Notes: generated by a model from the sequence alone, not told the origin. DNA of 64,000 bases from Myxococcaceae bacterium (GCA_019694595.1 JAIBBQ010000009.1:1-64000), one strand, 5' to 3'. Shown: positions 44,953 through 54,344, counted from the first letter of the stretch. Numbers and translations: made by a program.

Positions 44953-46455
44953 TCAGCTCGACTGGCACACGCGCGCGAGCAGCGCCTCGAGCTGGCCGGG
45001 CCGGAACGGCTTCTCGAGGCGAGGGACCTTGGTCTGCTCGAGGAACTCCCGGGCGCGCGGGCTGAACGCGCCGCCGGTCATGAACACCAGCCGCTGCACC
45101 ATGGCGGGCAACGACCGCTGCAGCTCCTCGTAGAAGTCCATGCCGGTGAGCTCGGGCATCATCAGGTCGCACACCACCGCGTCGAACCGCTCCCCCGCCG
45201 CGAGCTTCGCGAGCGCCTGCCGGGCCGAGGTCTCGGTCACCACGTCCATTCCGTCTCCCAGCGCCACGGCCAGCGTGGCGAGGAAGCGTTCCTGATCGTC
45301 CACCAGCAGCACGCGCAGGCGGCGCGTGGGCACCTCGGGCTTCGCGGCGGCCGGCGGCGCGGCCACGGTCCCCTTCGCGCGCGGCAGCGTCACCCGGAAG
45401 CGGGTCTCTCCCGGGCGCGACGACACCACCCCGATGGTACCGCCCAGGTCCTCGATGATCCGCCGCGACACCGTGAGCCCGAGCCCGGTGCCTTCTCCGC
45501 GAGCCTTGGTGGTGAAGAAGGGGTCGAAGAGCCGGTCGAGGTGTTCGGCTGCGATCCCCCTGCCGGTGTCCACGACGTCGACCTGCGCCCGGCCGTCGGC
45601 GTCCACCGAGAGCTCGAGCCGCACCTCGTGCCGTTCGGCGCTCCCTTCGTCGATGGAGTGCGCGGCGTTGATGATCAGGTTCAGGAAGACCTGCCCCAGC
45701 CGCGCCTCGGAGGCCGTCACCAGCGGAGACGCTCCGTAGACCTTCACCAGCCGCGCGCGCGGGCGCAGCTCGGCGGCGGAGACGCTCGCCGCCCAGTCGA
45801 GCGCCCGCGAGAGCTCGAAGGTGGCGCTCTCCGTCTCCGGGCTGCGGGTGAAGAACGCCAGGTCGCGGACGATCTGCCGGATGCGATCCGCCCCTTCGAG
45901 CGTCTCGCCGAGCTGGTGCGACCACCTCGCGAGCTCGGGGCTTCCTTCGGCCGCGCGCGCGCTCACCTCGCGCTGGAGGTTGCTCAGCTGGGTCATCATC
46001 CAGGCGAGCGGGTTGTTGATCTCGTGCCCCAGGCCGCCCGCGAGCACGCCGATGGCTGCCAGCCGATCCGCCTCCAGGAGGCGGGCCTCCATCTGCTTGC
46101 GCTCGGTGATGTCCTGCACGAGCAGCACCACGGTCCCCGGCTTCGTCCCGGGGAAGCCTTCGGCGCCGAACCACCGCGCGCCGCTGAGCACGGTGAGCGG
46201 GTATTCCAGTCGCACCGGCTGACGTTCGGCGCACACCCGGCGGATGACGTTCATGAAGACCGCGCCGCCGTCGACGCCGAACACCTCCTCGAGGGTGGCG
46301 CCCAGCAGCTCCGCGCGCGGCCGCGCCAGCAGCGAAGGGTCGTGCGTCCACACCTCGAGGTAGCGGCCCGACGCGTCGAACTCCATCACGATGCCGCGCA
46401 CGCAGGACTCGAGGAGTCGCAGGCGGTCTTCCAGCGTGGGGTTCGCGTCGCTCAA
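44953..46455 (-). CDS. Hybrid sensor histidine kinase (PAS, HisKA, HATPase, receiver)
   Basis: A 500-residue cytoplasmic two-component protein starting with TTG. A PAS domain (about 15-120) ends in VQDITERK; the phosphoacceptor is H144 in GLGHEINNPL. The ATPase has LNLIINAA (N box), DTGRGI, FDPFFTTK and GTGLGL. A receiver domain (about 372-498) has VDD, the acceptor Asp in AVVCDLMMP and LEKPF. No membrane segments are present, so the signal is probably internal. A TAACGG hexamer ends 9 bp before the start. No separate response regulator is nearby. Confidence 0.93.
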   Translation of the reverse strand: MSDANPTLEDRLRLLESCVRGIVMEFDASGRYLEVWTHDPSLLARPRAELLGATLEEVFGVDGGAVFMNVIRRVCAERQPVRLEYPLTVLSGARWFGAEGFPGTKPGTVVLLVQDITERKQMEARLLEADRLAAIGVLAGGLGHEINNPLAWMMTQLSNLQREVSARAAEGSPELARWSHQLGETLEGADRIRQIVRDLAFFTRSPETESATFELSRALDWAASVSAAELRPRARLVKVYGASPLVTASEARLGQVFLNLIINAAHSIDEGSAERHEVRLELSVDADGRAQVDVVDTGRGIAAEHLDRLFDPFFTTKARGEGTGLGLTVSRRIIEDLGGTIGVVSSRPGETRFRVTLPRAKGTVAAPPAAAKPEVPTRRLRVLLVDDQERFLATLAVALGDGMDVVTETSARQALAKLAAGERFDAVVCDLMMPELTGMDFYEELQRSLPAMVQRLVFMTGGAFSPRAREFLEQTKVPRLEKPFRPGQLEALLARVCQSS

Positions 46456-46494
46456 GGCGCCGAACCGTTACCACGGCCGCCAGGCAACGTGCGC

Positions 46495-46500
46495 TATGGG
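46495..46500 (+). promoter_or_regulatory. -10-like hexamer TATGGG
   Basis: It ends 6 bp before the ATG at 46507, in the 51-bp divergent gap shared with the histidine kinase. Confidence 0.25.
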
Positions 46501-46506
46501 GCCGGC

Positions 46507-46815
46507 ATGCGACTGTTCCTGGTGGTGGCGGTCCTGGTCGGCTTCAGCGCGTACACGCTGGGGGTGATGTGGTCGCACGGCGGCGTGCTGGGGTTCCTCG
46601 AGCTGGCCGGCCGCGAGCCGTGGGGCCTGCAGGTCTTCCTGGACCTCTGTCTGATGCTCACCCTGTTCGGCGCCTGGCTGTGGCGCGACGCGCGCACCCA
46701 CGGGCTGAGCCCCTGGCCGTACCTCGCGCTGCTCTCGCTCGGCTCTCCGGGGGCACTCATCTCCCTGGTGCGCCGCGAGCTCGCCGTGCGCGGTGCGAAG
46801 CGCTCGGCGGCCTGA
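46507..46815 (+). CDS. Small integral membrane protein, DUF2834-like
   Basis: A 102-residue protein with three predicted membrane spans (about 3-22, 40-58, 68-88) and a basic C-terminus. The spacing and the FLDLCLMLTLFGAWLWRDAR block recall DUF2834 proteins. The last 59 bp overlap the convergent protease gene, so both C-termini are encoded by the same DNA. Confidence 0.6.
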   Translation: MRLFLVVAVLVGFSAYTLGVMWSHGGVLGFLELAGREPWGLQVFLDLCLMLTLFGAWLWRDARTHGLSPWPYLALLSLGSPGALISLVRRELAVRGAKRSAA

Positions 46816-47653
46816 GGCGGGCGACGACCGCCGCCGAGAGCCAGAGCAGCGCTGGCCAGGGGGCGCTGGTGCAGCCGCCCGTGGGCACGCGCGGCTCGGC
46901 CGGTGTGGGGACCTCGCCTTCCGGCGTCCCGTCGGCCTCGGCCACGAAGGGCGCGATGAAGTCGGCCCAGCTGGGCTCGAGGAGCGTGGCCACGCCGAAG
47001 CCCGTGCAGTCCGCCGAGCCCGAGCGGACGATGCCCACGAGGCGCTCTCCCGCCTCGCTCACCAGCCGGAGCGCGCCGCCGGAATCACCCGCGCAGCTCA
47101 GCGAGGGGTCGCCCACGTAGGTCACCGTGTGCCCGTCGACGCGCTGGAAGCGCACGGTGCCGGAGCGCCGCTGGCCAGTCTCTCCGTCGACCGATGGCTT
47201 GCCGAACCCGACGATGCGGCCTCGCTGCCCGGCCTCGAGGCTGGGCCCTCCGACCTGGCCCGGCATCGCCTCGACCTGCCTGGCCAGCCGCACCAGCGCG
47301 AGATCGTTCTCCCGGGTCTCGGGGTCGTACGCCGGGTGAAGTCGTACCGCCTGCACGGCCGAGAGCCACTCGGGTCGCGACGCCTCGGCGCCGCCGAGCA
47401 CGGCCACGCCCTCGGCCTTCACGCCGAGCACGCAGTGGGCCGCGGTGACCGCCACGCGCGGTGAGAGCAGCACGCCTGAGCACTCGACGTGCGCACCGCT
47501 CGGCGCACCGAGCGCCACCACGTCGCGGTCGTCCGGCGACGCGCTCCCGGAGGTGATGGCGAGCGCGCGCCGTTCGAGCGGCTCCACCGGCTCCTGCCCG
47601 CACGCGAGGAGCAGGAGGAGTGCGGGCCAGTGCCGGGCTACCAGGTGCCGCAC
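46757..47653 (-). CDS. Secreted trypsin-like serine protease with MYXO-CTERM-like tail
   Basis: A 298-residue S1-family protease. The GTG at 47653 gives a compact signal peptide ending in the lipobox LLLAC; it lies within the end of the upstream gene (16-bp overlap). The catalytic triad is visible: His in TAAHC, Asp in ENDLALV, Ser in CAGDSGGA. The C-terminus (about 255-298) has GC, a hydrophobic span and an Arg-rich end, the three-part pattern of the myxobacterial C-terminal sorting signal. Expected at the cell surface, degrading extracellular or prey proteins. CTG/GTA codons near the start make the GTG start likely but not certain. Confidence 0.85.
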   Translation of the reverse strand: MRHLVARHWPALLLLLACGQEPVEPLERRALAITSGSASPDDRDVVALGAPSGAHVECSGVLLSPRVAVTAAHCVLGVKAEGVAVLGGAEASRPEWLSAVQAVRLHPAYDPETRENDLALVRLARQVEAMPGQVGGPSLEAGQRGRIVGFGKPSVDGETGQRRSGTVRFQRVDGHTVTYVGDPSLSCAGDSGGALRLVSEAGERLVGIVRSGSADCTGFGVATLLEPSWADFIAPFVAEADGTPEGEVPTPAEPRVPTGGCTSAPWPALLWLSAAVVARLRPPSASHRARRARGAPGR

Positions 47654-48252
47654 ACGCGGGTCGCGTAGTGCGTCTTCGCGGTGCCGGTGCAGGGGATGTA
47701 CGCGTCGTAGTAGCGGTGGTTGTGGCAGTGCTGCGTGCCGCAATAGACGTTGTCCTGCGTCTTGAGCGTGGTGCACCAGCCCGGGTAGCAGAGCAGCCAG
47801 CACGCGGTGCCCGAGGTGCCGTGCCCGCAGTAGGTGCTGGTGTGCTGCTCGGTCTCCGTCGACGCGCTCTGCTCGTGCGGCGTCATCGACTCGACGATCG
47901 ACGCCTTGTTCGCCTTGGCGAGGAGCCGCTCTTCCGCGGTCAACGGGGCTTCGCGCAGCTGCGCCGCGGTGACGACGCGCTCGCCGACGACCCAGCGCTT
48001 CGCGTTGCGCGCGTCCTCGTCGTCCACCATCGCGAAGACGCTGACGCACTGGCTGAAGCCAGGCGCCGTCACGTAGCCGCACACGCCCGTGGGGTGCGCC
48101 TCGCAGCCGGCCGGGTCGCCCTCGTACGCGTTGCACGGGTCGGCCAGCGCCGCCACGTCGGTGCCCACCCCGGCGGGCTCCAGGCTGGTGCCACAGCCGA
48201 CGGAGACGAAGCCCACCACGCACAGCCCAACCACCTTCGAGAAGTCGTTCAT
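47638..48252 (-). CDS. Cys-rich secreted lipoprotein (unknown)
   Basis: A 204-residue protein. The signal peptide ends in the lipobox VGC (Cys20). The rest has many cysteines, with clusters CNAYEGDPAGCEAHPTGVC and a C-terminal third with CGHGTSGTACWLLCYPGWC, implying disulphide bonds. No enzyme motif is seen. It overlaps the protease start and is probably co-transcribed with it. Confidence 0.7.
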   Translation of the reverse strand: MNDFSKVVGLCVVGFVSVGCGTSLEPAGVGTDVAALADPCNAYEGDPAGCEAHPTGVCGYVTAPGFSQCVSVFAMVDDEDARNAKRWVVGERVVTAAQLREAPLTAEERLLAKANKASIVESMTPHEQSASTETEQHTSTYCGHGTSGTACWLLCYPGWCTTLKTQDNVYCGTQHCHNHRYYDAYIPCTGTAKTHYATRVCGTW

Positions 48253-48382
48253 GCCGCCAGGAGGCCGGCGGGCGCGCGTTCTTGCGTTCCGGGCGAGGAA
48301 GGGTCGGCCAAGCCGTTGATGCCGAGGGCGAATCTCCCTCGAGGGCGGCGCCCTGCTCCGGGAGCCCCCTCCCTCCGCGCGC

Positions 48383-49177
48383 TCAGCCGACGGGCACGAA
48401 GACGCGCATCTGGCTCGACAGGCGGATGCGGTGGTCGCGCACGATGCTGGCCGACTCACCGCCGCCCGGCTGGGCGATCATGATGTGGCCGTGCTGGCCG
48501 ACGGCGCTGCTGCCGCCGGTGGCGCCCCACACCACGATGGCGCCGGGGGGCGCCTGGCTCACGTCGCTGATGTGGATCTCCTTGAAGCGCGGGTCGCGCG
48601 CCAGCACGTTGCCGTACATGTACGCGGAAGGCTGACGCGGCACCGCGAGGCCGATCGACTCCAGCGCGTTGGCGACGCCGCGCGCGCACAGGCCCGGCCG
48701 GTTGATGGCGTTGGCCGCCGCGACGCCAGCCCGCGCGAGCCGGTCCATCAGCGGGCCGCTCCCGGCCCCGCTCGGGCCCTTCACCGGAGCCGCGGCCTTG
48801 CTCCCCGCGACCGCGCCTGCCGCTGCCCCGGCGATGGCGGACCCGCCGGTGCTCCCCACCAGTGCGCGGGCGATGGCATTGGACAGCCCACCCTTCTCCG
48901 CTCGCGAGACGCCGTTGCCGTTGGTGTCCGCGCCGAGCGCGAGCCGCTTGCCCTGCACCAGCGCGTTGCGCGCGCCCTTCACCGAGACGAAGCCGTCAGC
49001 GTGGCGCACCGCCGCGAAGGCGGCCCGAAGCGCCCGGTCGGCGGCGCCCTTCACCTGGGCGAGCGCCCGCTGCTGCTCCCGCCACGACAGCTTGCCGTCG
49101 TGGTTGGTGTCGGCCTGGCGGGCGGCGGCGCGGGCCGCAGCGGCCCGGTTGGCGATGGTCGAGTGGGCGGTGGTCAC
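48383..49177 (-). CDS. EF-hand protein with CHAP/NlpC-like C-terminal domain
   Basis: A 264-residue protein starting with GTG at 49177. Two EF-hand loops bind calcium: residues 23-34 (DTNHDGKLSWRE) and 84-95 (DTNGNGVSRAEK). The C-terminal part has Cys164 in GLCARGVANAL and His in GQHGHIMI (229-231), the spacing of a papain-like CHAP/NlpC amidase active site, so peptidoglycan cleavage or cross-linking is plausible. There is no signal peptide, so it may be exported by another route or be an effector. The start has weak ribosome-site support. Confidence 0.7.
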   Translation of the reverse strand: MTTAHSTIANRAAAARAAARQADTNHDGKLSWREQQRALAQVKGAADRALRAAFAAVRHADGFVSVKGARNALVQGKRLALGADTNGNGVSRAEKGGLSNAIARALVGSTGGSAIAGAAAGAVAGSKAAAPVKGPSGAGSGPLMDRLARAGVAAANAINRPGLCARGVANALESIGLAVPRQPSAYMYGNVLARDPRFKEIHISDVSQAPPGAIVVWGATGGSSAVGQHGHIMIAQPGGGESASIVRDHRIRLSSQMRVFVPVG

Positions 49178-49293
49178 GCCCAGTTGTCCGCAGGCAGCCG
49201 CGCCCGTTTTCAGGGTGGGCTGTCAGCTCGGTTGCCGTGGCGTGGCTCGAGAACCCCGGTGAATGCAGGGACTTGTGGGCGCAGGTAGGACCT

Positions 49294-50268
49294 TCAGCCG
49301 GCCTTGGCCTTCACCGCCGGGACCAGGCCGGCGGCCGTCAGTCGCGCCGGCGCCTCGGCGCGCAGGCGGGCGAGCGCGCGGGCATCGACGCGCAGGGCGT
49401 CGAGCGCCTGCATGCGCTGCCGTTCTCCGGGCAGGTCGATGGTGAAGGGGTGCAGGCCCACGGGGACGTCGGTGGCCGCGGGCACCAGGCCGAAGCCGAG
49501 CTCGCTCGCCAGCACCTCGGCGAGCGCCACCACCGCCGCCACCGGGTGCACCACGCCTCCGAGCTCGAGCACGTGGTGCGATTGAATGACGAGCCGCACT
49601 TCGTCGGTGAGCTTCCATTCCGGGGCGAGGTGCGCGGCCACCCGCTCGTGCACCTGCGCCAGCGCCGGCCACAGCAGCGTCACCGGCCGGAGCGGCGTGG
49701 CGGGAGTGCCCGGCTTGCGTCCGGCCGAAGCGCCTTCGGCGAGCGCCACCAGCGCGGTCGAGTAGCCGACGTCGTGGAGCAGCCCGCAGAGGAAGGCGTA
49801 GTCGCCTTCGAAGGGCGTCGCGGTCGCCACCAGCCGCGCGAGGTGGGCGGTGGCCACCGAGTGGAGCCGCACCCGCTCCAGCGCGTCCTGGTACCCGGGC
49901 GCACGGAACACCCGCGTGCCGAGCGACTCTTCCATCACCAGGTCGCGCAGCTCGGCGAGGCCCAGTCGCACCACGGCGGCCTTGAGCGAACGCACCGGCG
50001 AGGTGGCCCCGAGCCCCGGCGCGTTGGAGCGCGTCACCACCCGCGTGGCGAGGAGCGAGTCGCGCTCCAGCAGGTGCACCAGCTCGGCGACCTCGACGTT
50101 GCGCTTGCCGGACAGCGCGAGGAGCTCCACCGCGACCTGGGGCAACTTGGGCGGGCGGTAGGAAGGGGAGGAGAAGGTGGTCTCGAGTGCGTGCCACAGC
50201 TCCGCTTCCTGGATGGGGTCGTCACCTTGACCCTCCTCCACCTCGTAGACCTGGGGTGCTGCGGTCAT
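49294..50268 (-). CDS. HDOD-domain signalling protein
   Basis: A 324-residue protein. The HDOD region (about 40-250) has PKLPQVAVELLAL at its start and FLCGLLHDVGY and QSHHVLE later. HDOD proteins regulate output by binding partners rather than by hydrolysis. The ATG at 50268 is chosen over an upstream ATG at 50328 because the shorter form begins with the acidic N-terminus typical of such proteins; no ribosome site decides it. Confidence 0.8.
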   Translation of the reverse strand: MTAAPQVYEVEEGQGDDPIQEAELWHALETTFSSPSYRPPKLPQVAVELLALSGKRNVEVAELVHLLERDSLLATRVVTRSNAPGLGATSPVRSLKAAVVRLGLAELRDLVMEESLGTRVFRAPGYQDALERVRLHSVATAHLARLVATATPFEGDYAFLCGLLHDVGYSTALVALAEGASAGRKPGTPATPLRPVTLLWPALAQVHERVAAHLAPEWKLTDEVRLVIQSHHVLELGGVVHPVAAVVALAEVLASELGFGLVPAATDVPVGLHPFTIDLPGERQRMQALDALRVDARALARLRAEAPARLTAAGLVPAVKAKAG

Positions 50269-50353
50269 CACCACGCGATTGCTGGGGCGCTGGCTCACGA
50301 CTGAACATCGGTGCACATCACGTTCCACGGCGCGCGTCAGCGCGTTGACGGCT

Positions 50354-50779
50354 TCACGGGCGCCCGCGGCGAATCGACTGCCCCTTGAGCGCCTGTTCTG
50401 CCACCCGGAGGAAGTCGGTCTCGGTGATGATGCCCACCAGCGCGCCTTCGCGGTCGACGACCGGGAGTGCGCCGATCTTCTTCTCGCGCATCAGCTTGGG
50501 CGCGAGGTGCGCCGGCGCTTCTTCGAAGACCGTCTGCACGTCGGTCGACATCAGCAAGCGCACCGGGGTGGCGCGGCCACGGCCAGGGACCGCGAGCGCC
50601 TTGGCCACGTCGCGGCTGGACACCATTCCCACCACCTCGCCGGTCGCGTTCACCACCGGGAAGTGGCGGATGCGCGCCAGCTTCATCTCCGCGAAGGCGC
50701 GACCCACCGACGCGTTCTCGCGCAGGGTGATGACCGCGCTGGACATCAGCTCACCGACCGTCAGCGATGAAGGGGGCAT
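50354..50779 (-). CDS. CBS-domain pair protein
   Basis: A 141-residue protein made of two CBS motifs (about 10-65 and 75-135), with typical FPVVN and LPVVDREGALVGIIT blocks. CBS pairs bind adenine nucleotides and act as energy sensors. The ATG at 50779 is favoured over the TTG at 50791, since GAGG precedes it. It is divergent from a second CBS gene 152 bp away. Confidence 0.85.
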   Translation of the reverse strand: MPPSSLTVGELMSSAVITLRENASVGRAFAEMKLARIRHFPVVNATGEVVGMVSSRDVAKALAVPGRGRATPVRLLMSTDVQTVFEEAPAHLAPKLMREKKIGALPVVDREGALVGIITETDFLRVAEQALKGQSIRRGRP

Positions 50780-50918
50780 GGACCTCGACAAGGCAAGGCC
50801 CGTGCCTCGCAGCGCCCCGGCGCGAAGAGTTGCAGCCTGCGCAGGCCTTGCCGCCTCGCGCCGTGGGCCCGCAGTTCGTGCGCGTACGTCGACGCTTCGG
50901 CGGCCTCGGCTCCTTTGT

Positions 50919-50924
50919 TACCGT
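50919..50924 (+). promoter_or_regulatory. -10-like hexamer TACCGT
   Basis: It ends 7 bp before the ATG at 50932, again with no ribosome binding site. Confidence 0.25.
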
Positions 50925-50931
50925 CGAGTGC

Positions 50932-51483
50932 ATGCCCGCTCGCACGATCGATCTCCTTCCACTCCGCGGTGAACTCTCGGCCCCCTTGCGCGGCAACTGG
51001 GTGGTGAAGCTCGACGACCCGGCGCGCTCGGTGATGACCGACTTCACCGAGCACCACCTCATCTCCGTGGCCGCCGCCACCCAGGTGGACGAGGCGCTGG
51101 AGCAGATGAAGCACGCCCAGGTGCGCTCCGCCTTCGTCACCGACCCGAAGAAGGACACCGTCGTCGGGCTCATCACCGCGTACGACATCATGGGTGAGAA
51201 GCCGATCCGCCACATCCAGGAGAACGGCGGCGCGCGGGAAGACGTCACCGTCGCCGACATCATGGACACCGCCCGCGACTGGCAGGTGGCGCGCCTCGCC
51301 GACGTGGAGAAGGCCACGGTGGCCACCATGCTGGAGACCTTCAAGGCGACCGGCCGCACGCACATCGCAGTCGTGGAAGAGAAGGACGGCAAGGGGCCGC
51401 GACTGCGCGGCGTCTTCTCCGGCGCCAAGCTCCTGCGGCTGACCGAGAAGGCGCGCCAGGCGGGCAAGGGCGCGAAGAAGTAG
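50932..51483 (+). CDS. CBS-domain pair protein (divergent copy)
   Basis: A 183-residue protein. Two CBS domains (about 30-95 and 105-170) are recognised by SAFVTDPKKDTVVGLITAYD and by HIAVVEE with GVFSGAKLLRL. A basic lysine tail ends the protein. It is not a close copy of the divergent 141-residue protein. A nucleotide-binding regulatory role is likely. Confidence 0.85.
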   Translation: MPARTIDLLPLRGELSAPLRGNWVVKLDDPARSVMTDFTEHHLISVAAATQVDEALEQMKHAQVRSAFVTDPKKDTVVGLITAYDIMGEKPIRHIQENGGAREDVTVADIMDTARDWQVARLADVEKATVATMLETFKATGRTHIAVVEEKDGKGPRLRGVFSGAKLLRLTEKARQAGKGAKK

Positions 51484-51534
51484 CTGCGGGCCGGCGGCTT
51501 GCCGCGGTGCTCGGTGGCGTGCGAGACAGCGCGC

Positions 51535-52674
51535 ATGGTCGCCATGCGTGCTCGAGCCTCGCTGCTGGTCGCTGCGGTGCTCGGCGCGGGCTGCTTCGCG
51601 CCGGTGGTGGAAGGCCCCCGCGACGGCGGCTCCGGTGGCGGCACCGGCGGAAGCGGAGGCAGTGCGGGAGGCGGGACCGGTGGTTCCTCCGCGGGCGGAG
51701 GCTTCGCTCCGGGTGGTGCGGGCGGCGGAGCGATCGCCGGCGCCTGGGTCGCGCGCGCTCCACTGAAGTTCGCGCGGGCCGAGTTCGCGACCGCCGTCCA
51801 CGACGGACTCATCTACGTCTTCGGCGGCACCACGGGCTCCACGGTGGGCACCGTGGAGGTCTACGACCCGGCGGTGAATCAGTGGGCGCTCGCGAAGTCG
51901 ATGCCCACCCCTCGACGCATGGCGATCGCCGCGACCCTGGGGCCGCGCATCTACGTGGTCGGCGGCTTCAAGGCCGACGAGAACCTCAACCAGCTGACGT
52001 ACACCAACGTCACCGAGGCCTACGAGCCGGCCACCAACACGTGGACCACGCTCGCTCCGCCGCCTTTTCCCGTGGCCTTCAACACCGTGCTGGGGAACCA
52101 GTTCGAGGCGGGCGCGGTCCTCGGAGGCAAGCTGCGGGTGCTGCTCTTCGACACCCAGGGGAACAAGGCCTTCGACTTCGACCCTGCGATGAACACCTGG
52201 ACCGAGGTCCAGCCTCCCGCGCCGATGATCGACTCGGTGCAGGTGGCGGTGAGCGCGGGCACGCTCTACGCCATCGGCGGCGGCCGCCGCATGGGCACCG
52301 GGGGCGACTTCACCCGGCTGGCGTCGGGGCCTCCCGACTTCTGGACCAATCTCACTCCGCTCCGGCCGGCCAGCTCGGGCGGGAGCCTGGTGCGCCGCGA
52401 ATGCGTCGCGCTGGTGGGCACCGCCAACGCCGTTGCCGCACTCGGCGGCTCGGTCCACGACTACAACCAGGGCATGCCCACGGTGGTGAGCGCGGTCGAC
52501 GTCTTCGACCCTGCCTCGCTCACCTGGAAGAGCGGACCGCCGCTCGCGCACGCCCGCCAGAGCCTGGGCGCGGTGGCGATCGGGAACACCATCTACGCCA
52601 TTGGCGGCACCACCGCGCCGGACGCCACGGAGATCGTCCCCGTGCCGTGGGTCGAGGCCTTCACCCTCCCCTGA
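51535..52674 (+). CDS. Kelch-repeat lipoprotein
   Basis: A 379-residue protein from the ATG at 51535 (a second ATG is at 51544). The lipobox is LGAGC (Cys near 20). A shorter Gly/Ser linker (about 32-65) leads to kelch repeats: LIYVFGG, RIYVVGG, TLYAIGG and TIYAIGG blades, enough for a six-bladed beta-propeller. It is probably surface-exposed. Confidence 0.85.
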   Translation: MVAMRARASLLVAAVLGAGCFAPVVEGPRDGGSGGGTGGSGGSAGGGTGGSSAGGGFAPGGAGGGAIAGAWVARAPLKFARAEFATAVHDGLIYVFGGTTGSTVGTVEVYDPAVNQWALAKSMPTPRRMAIAATLGPRIYVVGGFKADENLNQLTYTNVTEAYEPATNTWTTLAPPPFPVAFNTVLGNQFEAGAVLGGKLRVLLFDTQGNKAFDFDPAMNTWTEVQPPAPMIDSVQVAVSAGTLYAIGGGRRMGTGGDFTRLASGPPDFWTNLTPLRPASSGGSLVRRECVALVGTANAVAALGGSVHDYNQGMPTVVSAVDVFDPASLTWKSGPPLAHARQSLGAVAIGNTIYAIGGTTAPDATEIVPVPWVEAFTLP

Positions 52675-52717
52675 AATCCTGCACTCGGTGCAAGCACCGG
52701 GGGTCATACGGGTCCCC

Positions 52718-54340
52718 ATGCTCACCCGTCCGGCGGTCTGCAGCGCGCTCCTCTCGATGTTCACCCTGGCGTGCGCCGGCACCGGCGGTGCGAGCGGAGG
52801 CGGCAGTGGCAGCGCGGGTGGCGGCAGCGAGTCGTCGGGCGGAGGCAGCGGCGCGACCGGGGGCGGCATGGGCTCGTCCGGCGGTGGCATGGGCAGCTCG
52901 GGCGGCGGCAGCGCCGGCGGCGGCACGGGTGGCAGCGGCGGCATGAGCGGCGGCGGCTCCGGCAGCACCGGCGGCGGCTCCGGGCGCACGGTGAGCGGCA
53001 CCCGCTCCGCGACCTTCTACAGTGACAAGGCGCCGGTGGTGGTGAAGGCCGACCTCACCAGCGTCCCCGTCATCGCCTGGTGGGAAGCCGACGGGGGCTT
53101 CACGAGCGCCAGCGGCTCGGGCACCGCCGACGGTCACTTCAGCGTCCCGGGGCTCCCGACCGGACCGGTCTACCTGCGCCTGGGCGCGGCGTCGTTCATC
53201 TACACCCCGAGCGACACGGTGGACCTGGACCAGGCCGAGGTCGGCCGCCCCGGCCAGGCGACGGTCACCGGCACCAACCTCACCATCAACGCCACCGGTC
53301 TCTCAGGCTGGGCGACCTACGACGAGGTCGCCCTGGCGGTGACCAACAACGGCGCGCGGGTGGACGATCTAACCAAGGTGGGAGCGACCAAGCCCGCCAA
53401 CGGAGCCACCACCGCCTCGTTCGTCATCTCATATACCGGCCCGCTCATCGAGGCGGCGCAGGGCGACGTGGTGCGGCTGTACCAGAACCGCGTCTTCGCC
53501 ACGCCGGTGCCCAACCAGGTCGCGGTCAGCGCGGCGGCGGTGAACGGGCTCACCCAGATCAACGGCACTCCGAGCACGGTGAACGCGGTGTTCAGCCCGC
53601 TGGCGATGACCACCGTCGACCTCGACCTCAAGGTGAGCCAGTTCGAGGCGTGGAAGTCCGACGTGAATCCGCAGGCGACGGTGAGCTCGAGCCAGTTCGT
53701 GGTCTACGGCGCGCCGGCGGCGGCGGCGATGCACGGGCTCCCGGGGAGCACGCCCACCCTGCTCTTCGTGCCGGTGGACCCGGGCTCGGCCGACGTCACC
53801 GGCACCTTCAGCTTCGGCAACCCCTTCCCGTCGACGTCGACCCTGGTCACCTCGCGCGTCACGGCCTTCGCGGTGCCCTTCACCGCGCCGGGGGCGAGCA
53901 GCCCGCTCAAGCACAGCTCGCTGCTGGCGAGCATCACGCCGCTCGCCTTCCACCCGTCGACCTCGCTGCCCACCATCAGCCCGCCGCGCCAGCTCAAGGT
54001 GAACGGCCAGGCGCTCACCGCGCCGCTGTCCGGCGTGGGCCAGTCGCCGGTGGTGACCTGGGTGCCGCCCGCGCTCGGTACTCCCGACCGCTACGTGCTG
54101 TCGGTGCTGCGCCTGGTGAACAACGGGGGCGCGAGCGCGGAGCAGCTGGTGGCCACCATCCGCTGCAAGGGCACGGTGACCCGCGTCGCCATCCCTCCGG
54201 GCGTGCTCGCCGCGGGCTCGAGCTACCTGCTGGCGCTCACCGCGAGCGTCAACGGGGGCGTCGACGTGGACCAGCACCCGTTCGAGCTGGCCGCCATCTT
54301 CGACACCGCCGAGGCGGTCGCCGGCCCCATCACGCCCTGA
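52718..54340 (+). CDS. Lipoprotein with Gly/Ser linker and unknown beta-rich domain
   Basis: A 540-residue protein. The signal peptide ends at TLAC, followed by a Gly/Ser linker (about 20-90). The rest is beta-rich, with repeated Thr/Val strands (for example TYDEVALAVTNNGARVDD) and no kelch blades. It lies 43 bp after the kelch gene, so the two may be co-transcribed. I do not recognise the domain. Confidence 0.75.
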   Translation: MLTRPAVCSALLSMFTLACAGTGGASGGGSGSAGGGSESSGGGSGATGGGMGSSGGGMGSSGGGSAGGGTGGSGGMSGGGSGSTGGGSGRTVSGTRSATFYSDKAPVVVKADLTSVPVIAWWEADGGFTSASGSGTADGHFSVPGLPTGPVYLRLGAASFIYTPSDTVDLDQAEVGRPGQATVTGTNLTINATGLSGWATYDEVALAVTNNGARVDDLTKVGATKPANGATTASFVISYTGPLIEAAQGDVVRLYQNRVFATPVPNQVAVSAAAVNGLTQINGTPSTVNAVFSPLAMTTVDLDLKVSQFEAWKSDVNPQATVSSSQFVVYGAPAAAAMHGLPGSTPTLLFVPVDPGSADVTGTFSFGNPFPSTSTLVTSRVTAFAVPFTAPGASSPLKHSSLLASITPLAFHPSTSLPTISPPRQLKVNGQALTAPLSGVGQSPVVTWVPPALGTPDRYVLSVLRLVNNGGASAEQLVATIRCKGTVTRVAIPPGVLAAGSSYLLALTASVNGGVDVDQHPFELAAIFDTAEAVAGPITP

Positions 54341-54344
54341 AGGC

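Noticed and set aside
41035-52990. GGC-rich repeats as possible CRISPR or minisatellite arrays
   Set aside because: They are in-frame Gly/Ser linkers of three lipoproteins, without spacers or constant repeats.
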